NCBI GenBank assembly: GCA_016199985.1
Contig: JACQFQ010000002.1
Span: 31,471-95,470, forward strand
Origin: Verrucomicrobiota bacterium
GTDB taxonomy: Bacteria; Verrucomicrobiota; Verrucomicrobiia; Limisphaerales; UBA11320
Length of the DNA stretch: 64,000 nt
Direction of reading: 5' to 3'
The position numbers and the translations under genes are program-made. Below the pieces are notes generated by a model, which was given only the letters and a program-made list of their open reading frames with translations, made no database searches and was not told the DNA's origin. Below, piece after piece: positions 32,501-41,500 of this stretch. The first letter of the stretch is position 1, and each line of letters opens with the position of its first letter.

Positions 32501-35500
32501 CCGTTCTGGGAAAACACCAACACCACGATCCGTGGCATCGATGCCACAGCGAATCCGATAGCTGGGCTCCTGCCTCCCGGGCAGCAGGTGATCACAGTCG
32601 GTGATGACTCGGGCTCGGTGGGCATCGTGGAGTTCGATCTGAGCGCTTTCCTCGACGGGATGGCTGGTCTGGATTCAGTCACGAGGGCCAAGCTGGTCCT
32701 CGACTACCTGCCGCCCGAGCTCCCGCTGTTGCCTGAGAACCCGGGCTTCACCGAGTATGGCGGTTATCTTTACTTCAGCGGCTACGACCCGCTTCACGGC
32801 AACGAACTTTGGCGCACCAACGGCACGTTGATCGGGACGACACGAGTGAAGGACATTAATCCAGGTCAGGGTGACTCGAATCCGGCAGGGTTTAGAGTCG
32901 CGAACACGGGGGACGGAGACCGGTTGTTCTTCGCGGGTACGGATCCAGAGCATGGGCGGGAGCTCTGGGTGACCGACGGAACGGAAGGCGGCACAAAAGT
33001 GCTGGAGATTCGAACGGGTCCGACCGGTTCGGATCCCACGGGGATGATTGGATTTACCTTCAACTCCGGTTTTGGGAAGTGGGTTGTCTTCGCCGCCGAA
33101 GGGGATGCTGACTTATCCGGCCAGCCTGTCTTGGGGCGGGAGTTGTGGCGTTACGATGGGGTCAGCGTTGCTCCCGTTCGGAACATCTATGGCGGCGATG
33201 TTCGGGGAGGCATTGGTCAGGGCGGCACCGTCACTTTGTCCGTTCGCCACAGCTCCAACCCGGCGAACTTCGTCTCCTTCGGCAACGGCATCTACTTTAC
33301 CGCCGATGACGGAGTCCACGGTGTCGAGCTTTGGCGGCTGATCCCCTTCCTTTCCGGCACCTTCACTAGCATGGTGAAGGACATCTTTCTCGATAAGGGC
33401 TCCTCGGATCCCTCGAACCTGACCGTGGTCGGCAATGGAACGACGAGCGTTCTTTACTTCGCCGCTCGAGATAGCAGCGAGGGGGCAAGGGTGCTCCTGG
33501 GAGCTGAAGGCTACGGTCGGGAACTGTGGCGGAGCGATGGGTCCGAATCGGGAACGTGGGCCTACTCCAACCTCGCTCGGGATCAGATCAACTCGCGATT
33601 CGCGGGTGATCCCTTGCCCAAGGTTGTTTCCAGTTCTTCGCCGACAGCGCTCCTCAGCATAGGGAGCTCCCTCTATGTGACCGCAAGCAGCAGCCCGCAG
33701 CTCTACCGCTTCGACAATCCCAACGCGATCTCGAACAAGCCATTGCCAAATTCCACCGACCCAGACCCGCAGGACTGGCTGCCCGTTCCCGCCACGGTTG
33801 CGGGCATCTCCTCACCCCGGAATCTGGTAAGCGTCGGAAACACCCTCTACCTGACCTCCGCAGGTCCAAACGGTCGCGAGCTCTACAATGGGTCTGGCCA
33901 ACGCTTGTCGGATATCAACCCAGGCGTGTCCGACAGCAATCCGGAGGATCTGACGTCGGTTGGCAATCGCCTTTACTTCACCGCCGATCCCGGGGAGCGC
34001 ACCCGTGAGACTTGGATGTATGACGGCAGCAGCGTCAGCCGCGTAGGCCCTGCGAACCAGATCGCAGGCGGCTTGGCCGGGCTGGGGAACTTCCTGATTT
34101 TCGCTGGCACAGGGAGCTCCGGCGGCCGCGAACTCTGGCGCAGTGACGGAACGTTGGCCACCACACTTCGGCTGGCTGATACCGCTCCGCTCCTACGGAC
34201 CTTGAACGTCGTTGTCCAGGACAGCATGGAAGGCGATGGCCAGCCAACCGCAGCCGACGCCTCCCTCACCGCGTTGAGCCAGGTCGTGGCTCAGCGGACC
34301 AACCTCGCCGGCGCGCTCGCCGATGGGAAACTGACCTTCGACCTGACGGACGTGATCCATGCTCTTCTGGCGCGCGGCCAGACACGCCTGACCCTGCGGC
34401 TCTCCCTCGACAGCCCCAACACCGGTAATCCGTTTCGCTTCGCTTCGAGCCAAGACCTGGATCATCAAACCGGGTTAAGCATCACTTACAATCGCCCCGG
34501 TGTTCTCGCCGATCTCTACGACGCGCGGGGGGCGTTGCTCGGCCATAACCAAGCCATCATCGACCTGCGCAACGCCAACGCTGGAACCTATTTCCTGCGC
34601 GTGTTCAACGCCGACGGGCCTGCCAACGCGCCGTTCCCGTTCACCGTTGAGATCACCCCTCCCGACACTCACAACCGCCCCCATGACCTGTCCGACCATG
34701 ACACGATCCGCGGCGGCGACGGCGATGACGTCATCATCGGCAACGAACAACGGGATGCGCTCTGGGGCGACGGTGGGAATGATACGTTTGTTGCCGAGGC
34801 CGCCGAGGTTCGCGATTGGCGTCTGTCTGGCGACGACGCCCCGTTGCGCAGTCCGACGCTGGCTGACCAGATCACGCAAAGTCAGAATGACTTGAAGCCA
34901 ACGGACCGGCCGCTGTCCGCGTCCGACTTCGGCGACCCGAACCTCAGGCTGGCGTTGGCTCGAGCGTTGGGTATTCCGGTGACTCCCGGTTTCTACGACG
35001 TCTCCAAGCCCACCGTATCACGGGGATGGAACGTGCGTGAGCCGATCATGGCCAGCCAAGTGGCCTCGCTCACCCGACTGGATCTCAGCCAGGATCAGCT
35101 CACGTCGCTGAAGGGGATTGAATTCGCGACCAACCTTCTGGTGTTGTCGGCCGCGCACAACTCACTCACGGGCGCAAATCCCTTGGATCCCCTGAAGCCT
35201 CGCACCGAAGGCCGGAACGAGCCGCTCGGACTGGGCCGATTGCAATATTTGTCGCTGGACTACACGGGTCTCGACGATGCCGATCTCCAACCTCTGGCCA
35301 CCTTGTTCAACTTGAAAGGACTGAGCCTGGACGGCAACACGGGGATCAATAATTTGACGCCCCTGGGGCAATGGACGGGGAGGTTGGCTGGCCAGACGCC
35401 TCCGCTGCTGTTCCTGAGTGTGGATAACGCGTCGCTCGACGCCCAAGGTCTCGCCGCAATCAAGGACCTCACGAACCTCCGGATCCTCAGCGCCGCGCAG

Positions 35501-38500
35501 ACAGACGGGATAGGGAGCAACGCGGTCGCCGATGTCACGCCGCTCGCCCGGATGGACCAACTCGAGATTCTCAACCTCCAAGGCAACAACGTTGGCGAGA
35601 TCGGTCCCTTGCTGGGGCAGTATCTCGTCGACGATGGAGATCCCGGCTTTACTGCGCCGCAGGAGTGGTTGAGCAATCTGCATTCCGCGCCCACGTACGA
35701 CAAAGACTATCGTTTCATCGGGAGTGCCGGCCCGGCCAGTGCCTCTCCGCACGTTGCGACGTGGACGTTCACCAACCTTGCGCCCGGCGCTTACAGGGTG
35801 TTGGTGACTTGGTTGGCTCATGAGAGTCGAGCCTCCAATGCAGCGTACTCTGTCTACGACGGCCTGGCCGACACAACGGCTGTTGCCACGGCGCTGGTGA
35901 ATCAGAAGTTCCTCCCTTCAGGAAGCTCGGCGGGTGGGGTGGTCTGGCAGAGCTTGGGCGTTGTCACGACTGCGACGGGCACGTTGCGGGTGGTGCTGCC
36001 GGACACGGCGGAGCTGAACGCCACGATTGCAGCCGATGCGATCCGCTTGATTCCTGTCGATGTCTCCACCGGGCAGGATCGGGTGATCAAACCCGCTCTC
36101 CGTGCTCTCAACCTCAAAGGCAATCCGCTGAACAACCAAGCCAGCGCTCTCTTCGTCCCGCAGCTTCTAGCGCGGAGCGCGGACACGTCGCACTTCCCTA
36201 ATTTCAGTTTTGTTTATGATCCGAACCCCGCAGGCCCGAGCCTTAAGGATATCCCGACGGTCGATGGGAATTCCGTCGGTCTGGCTCTAGACGGCGATGA
36301 CTATGTCGAGATCCCCAACGGCGCAGCCTTGGACTTCCCCCACAACGTCACGCTTGAGGCGTGGGTGAAGGTCGATGGCTATTCAGACGGCGCGTTGAGC
36401 CTCCCTGAGGGCAAGTTCTGGATGCCAGTCATCTATAAGGGCGCGGGAGTCGCCCCGCAGCGGACCTACTCGCTGTGGATCGATGGGAATGGGAATGTGC
36501 TTCTCTCTACCGGAGGCCGGGTTGACGTGTTCGGCGTTGGCATTGACCACGAAGACCACGCCTACACGAACACCAAGCCGATCAAGGCGGGGCGCTGGTA
36601 CCATCTCACCGGAGTGATCGACCGGGACAGCGGGACGATTGCCGTCTATGTCCACGATGACAAGGGCAGTGCGGTGTCGGTGGCGCAGAATACCGTAACG
36701 ACCAGTCTCCGACTGGATGCCACCAGCACTCCAAGACCTCTCTTGATCGGGTGGACCACGGAGGGTAGCTCCGACTTCACCCCGTTCCGAGGCGTCATCG
36801 ATGAGGTGCGGATCTGGAGCCGGCCGCGGACGGTGTCTGAGATCGAGGCGGACCTAGCGACCCGCCTTGTGGGAGATCAACCGAAGCTGGCTGGCTATTG
36901 GCGGTTTGATGAATCCTCAGGCGTCGCCGTGGCCGACCAAAGCCTCTTTCGGAATGATGGCACAGTGAAAGGCACAGGCCCAACCATCGGGAGTCACGTG
37001 AGCGGGGCTCCTTTGAACCGCTATGAGGTGGTGGCGTCCGTGGGGGGGCCGAATTCCACGAGTCCGGGGGCGATCGTCCTCGATGGCGTGAATGATTATG
37101 TCTCATCCACGGACCTGCGATCCGCCTTCGCCGGCGAGACCGTGACGATGGAAGTGTGGTTCAAGCCAGAAGCTGCCGGGGTCATCGTGGACGAATCGAG
37201 CAGCCCAGTGCCCAATCAGACCGGCGTCTGGCGCGACAGCCAGATCGAAATCCTCGCCTCAGGCGAAGTGCGAGTCCGGGTGTGGCCGCTCACCGCGGCC
37301 CAGTCGTTAAGCCTGGGCGTCGCCGCCTTCGGATCGTGGCACCAGGCCGTCCTCAGGTATGACAAAGCGACCAACACGCTGGACGGGTTCCTGGACGGAC
37401 GAGAGGCGGCGACCGATGTTACGGTCGATCGCGTCGCGCCCTGGGAGGGCGGGTTTGCTTCCTTGTACTATGGGCTGGGTTCCGCCGATTCCCAGAATCT
37501 CGACGTGAATTCGGGCGGCGGCGGCTACTTCAAGGGCCGAATTGACGAGTTTCGGGTGTGGACCGTGCGTCGTAGCAACGCCGAGATCCTCGCCAGCGGA
37601 GACCGCGCTCTGGCAGGGACGGAGCCCGGGTTGGCGCTCTACTGGAAGTTCAACGAATCCTCCGGGAACGTCGCAGTCGATTCCTCCTCGAATGCCCGGA
37701 ATGGAACATTCCAAGGCGGTGTGCTCCGAGTGAGCGACGGCATGCTCCCAAGCGATGCCGATGGCGACCCGGTATTCCTCACGGCATCCGGCTCGAGCAA
37801 GGTCACCGTCTCCGTGAGCGGGAACCGCTTGTTCCTCACAACGGCGGATCCGCTCGAACGCATAACCGAGACGATCACCGTCGTGGCTCATGACGGCGCA
37901 GGCGTCCCAGGAGTTGGCCGGGGCAATACGGATCAGATCCGGTTTGATTTTGTCCGAGGATCCAGCGCCGTCTATGGCACGAGCTTCGATGACCGAAATG
38001 GCGACGGCATCCGGAGCGTTGGCGAGCGGGGACTCGAAGGGGTCGCCCTATTCTTGGATCTTGATGGAGACGGAGTGCAGGACACAGGCGAGCCTGTCAC
38101 GCTGACCGATGCCAACGGCGAGTATGCGTTCCGCAACATCGACGCGCCGTCCGAGACAGCGTTGAGCCCCTTCTACTCCACGAATTTCGATGGCGCCAAC
38201 TGGAACGTCGGCGGGCGATTCACCGGTGTGACCACGACCGAGTCCGTTCAACAGTTCGACACGGTGCTCAACCCGGCAGGTTCCCGATTCGCTGGCAGTT
38301 TCCTCCACAACGCCAGCGGGACGTTCGGGGTTTCCCCGGATCCCACACGACTGACCCTCACAGGTCTGGCTCCCCATACGAGTGTCAGCTTGAGCTTCCT
38401 GCTTGGGATTCTGGAGACCTGGGACGGCCTCGACACGACGAGCCCCTTCGATCCCGACACCTTCAACGTCCGGGTGGACGGGATCCTGGTTTTTGAGAAA

Positions 38501-41500
38501 TCGTTCAGCAACCTCACGGGTATGCTGCAAGGCTACGCGCCTCCTGCCGGGGGAAGATTGCACCCCGTCGATCCGAACATCACATCGAACCTGGGCAAGT
38601 TCCCGCTGACGTTCGCTGATTCAGCTTATGACATGTCGCGCGAGGCGCGGTTCCAGAACATTCCCCATACTGGCAGCACGCTGACCATCGAATGGGTAGG
38701 CGGCGGGGCCGGGTATCAGGGCGCCACAGATGAGAGCTGGGCCATAGAGAATGTCCAAGTGACCTTGCACGGCCTGGGCTACCCTGCCGCGAAGGTCGTC
38801 GAGCGGAATCCTCCAGCGTTCGCCGCACAGGGGGTGTTCGCCGCCGTGAACCTGAGGGCGAGCGGCAGCGTGCTCCAGCGCGTGGATCTCGCAAACTATC
38901 GCGGGGTCAATGCCGGACCCGACCAGCAGGTCAACGAGGGCTCGACTGTGAACCTCTCTGGCGTGGTCGACCCCGCTCTCGGCGCGCCCGCGACCTACAG
39001 CCTGAACTGGACGGTCACCGATCCGATGGGGGTGACCCTTCCCAAGATAGGGACCGATTCAACGTTCTCGTTCGTTCCTGCCAATGAAGGAGTCTACAAG
39101 GCGCGCTTTACGCTCACCGCTCCCGACCCGGAGGGCCCACGCATCTACCACGACGAGCTCCTTGTGTTTGTTCGCAATGTGGCGCCGCAGGTCGATTTGG
39201 GCTCGCAACCTTTCGAGATGCTCGAGGGGCAGACTCTCACCAGGGGCGCGGTTATCAATGATCCCGGCACTGCCGAGAGCTGGCTCGTCAGCGTCGACTA
39301 TGGTGATGGTTCCGAGCCGATCCACACACAACAGACCAGCCGGGATGTCACGTTGAACCATTCCTATGCGGATGACGGCGTCTACACGTTGAAGGTGACT
39401 TTGGACGACGGCGCCGATGTTCGCGCCTTCCCGCTCACCGTCGTCGTTCACAACGTTGCGCCGACCTTGGATCTGTCCTCTCTCTACCCGCAGCACGTTC
39501 TCGTGGTTTCCGAGCGTCGGCCTGTGGAGCTTGGCAACTTGACGCCGACGACCCCGTGGCAAGCGGGTGTGCGGTTCACAGATCCCGGCTTCGACGCTGC
39601 CTCAGACCCGACGCTGCCCACCGAACGGTTTACGGCTTCGATTGATTGGGGCGACGGCTCCGCACGGCAGATCGCTCCTGCGACGATCCTTCAGATGGGG
39701 GCCGCCGGACGGCCCACATCCGGCTTTGTCGGCGCATCTCACGCCTACGCGCACGAGGGCAACTACCGAATCTCCGTGTCGGTTGCCGACGACGACGGAG
39801 GCGTCCAAACCCGTTACCTCGACGTGATTGTTCAGGACGCGCCGCCGGTGGTGGCGCTTTCAGGCCCGTCCGAGATTGATGAGGGATCTCCTTACACGCT
39901 GGCAATTGGCCCGGATTCCACCGCCCCGTCGAACTCGCCGGCGCAGTATGTCGTGCGTTGGGGGGATGGAGTCGTCGACCTCCTCGACGGCCCGCGGTCG
40001 CTGACGCACCAGTACCCGGCTGCGCCCGGCACGTGGACTATCAAGGTGGACGTCCTCGATGATGAAGGGCTGCACGCGGGAGTGGGTCGCTTGGCTCTCA
40101 CCGTGCGGAATCGCGCCCCTTCGATCGAGTATCTTGCCGTCGCTCAGCCCGTGGTTGACGAAGGGGTCCATCAACCCAACGCGGCTCCCAACGTTACGCT
40201 CCTCGGTGGATTCGTCGATCCGGGTCTGCTTGAGGCTCACACTGTCGAGGTCGATTGGGGAGATGGCGTGATTGAGGCCTTGCCTCCACTGGCGCCCGGC
40301 GCCCAGCAGTTCCGGGCGACTCACGATTACCTCGATGACGCTACCGCGGGAACCTATCGAATCCTGGTGCGGGTCCGAGATGGGCAGGCTGTCGGCAGCT
40401 CCGAAGTCAGCGTCACAGTGAGGAACGTTGCGCCTTCGTTGCAGTTGAGCCCGACGGCAACTGAATTGGCCGAAGGGGCGATCTTCGGTCTCACCACGAC
40501 GCTGACGGATCCGGGCGTGAACGACCTCCTGAACGTTTCGGTAGACTGGGGCGACGGCACAAGCGTGAGCTCGGCTCCGGCGGTTCAGCATGTCCCGGTG
40601 GCATTCAGCCATGCCTTCGTTCGGCCGGGCGCCTATGTCGTGACATCGACGGCGATCGACGACGACGGTGGGAGCACGGCGAGCTCAGTCACCGTGATTG
40701 TCCGGGATGTGGCGCCGTCGAACATTGTTTTCACCCTTCCTGCCGCAGTGGACGAAGGTCAGGCGGTTGCCATCAACGGTCGCTGGACCGATCCGACTTC
40801 CGCGGACAACTGGACGGTCCTCGTGGATTATGGCGATGGAACCCAACAGGCGGCGGTCGTGGGTGTCGGCAGAACCTTCAGCTCTACGCATGCGTTTGGC
40901 GACAGTGGCTCGTATACGGGGAGCATCACAGTGTCTGACAGCTTCGGCCTGAGCGCCAAGGCGCCCCTGACATTCACTGTTCGAAACGTGGCCCCCACGA
41001 TCGATGCGGCGCTGGACGTCACTGTGGGACGCGGAGTCGAGTTCGCGCAGACCGGTCGGTTCAGTGATCCGGGGACCGAGGATCGCGATCCAAAGCAGGC
41101 GAATCCGTGGACAGCCACCGTGGATTACGGCGATGGCTCAGGCGAGCAACCGCTGCCGTTGAATCCCGACAGGACGTTTGGGCTGAAGCACACGTATCTC
41201 GACGCGGGCGTCTTTACGGTGGGTGTGAAGGTTTTGGACAAAGACGGCGCGCGCGGCGCCAACGCGGTTCACGTCCGGGTGAGCCCGGCGCCAAGGGTTG
41301 TTGGATACACGGTGAACGACGGAACCGCGCAGCGTTCGCGCGTGACCCGCATCACTGTGCAGTTCGACACGGATGTTTCGGACAGCCTGAGCGCGAGCGA
41401 CTTTGTGTTGCAGAACCTGACGGCGGGTCTTCCCATCAGCGCGGCTGCCGTGCGCGTCGAATTCGATCTGGCGACGCGGGTTGCCACGGTCACTTTCCCT

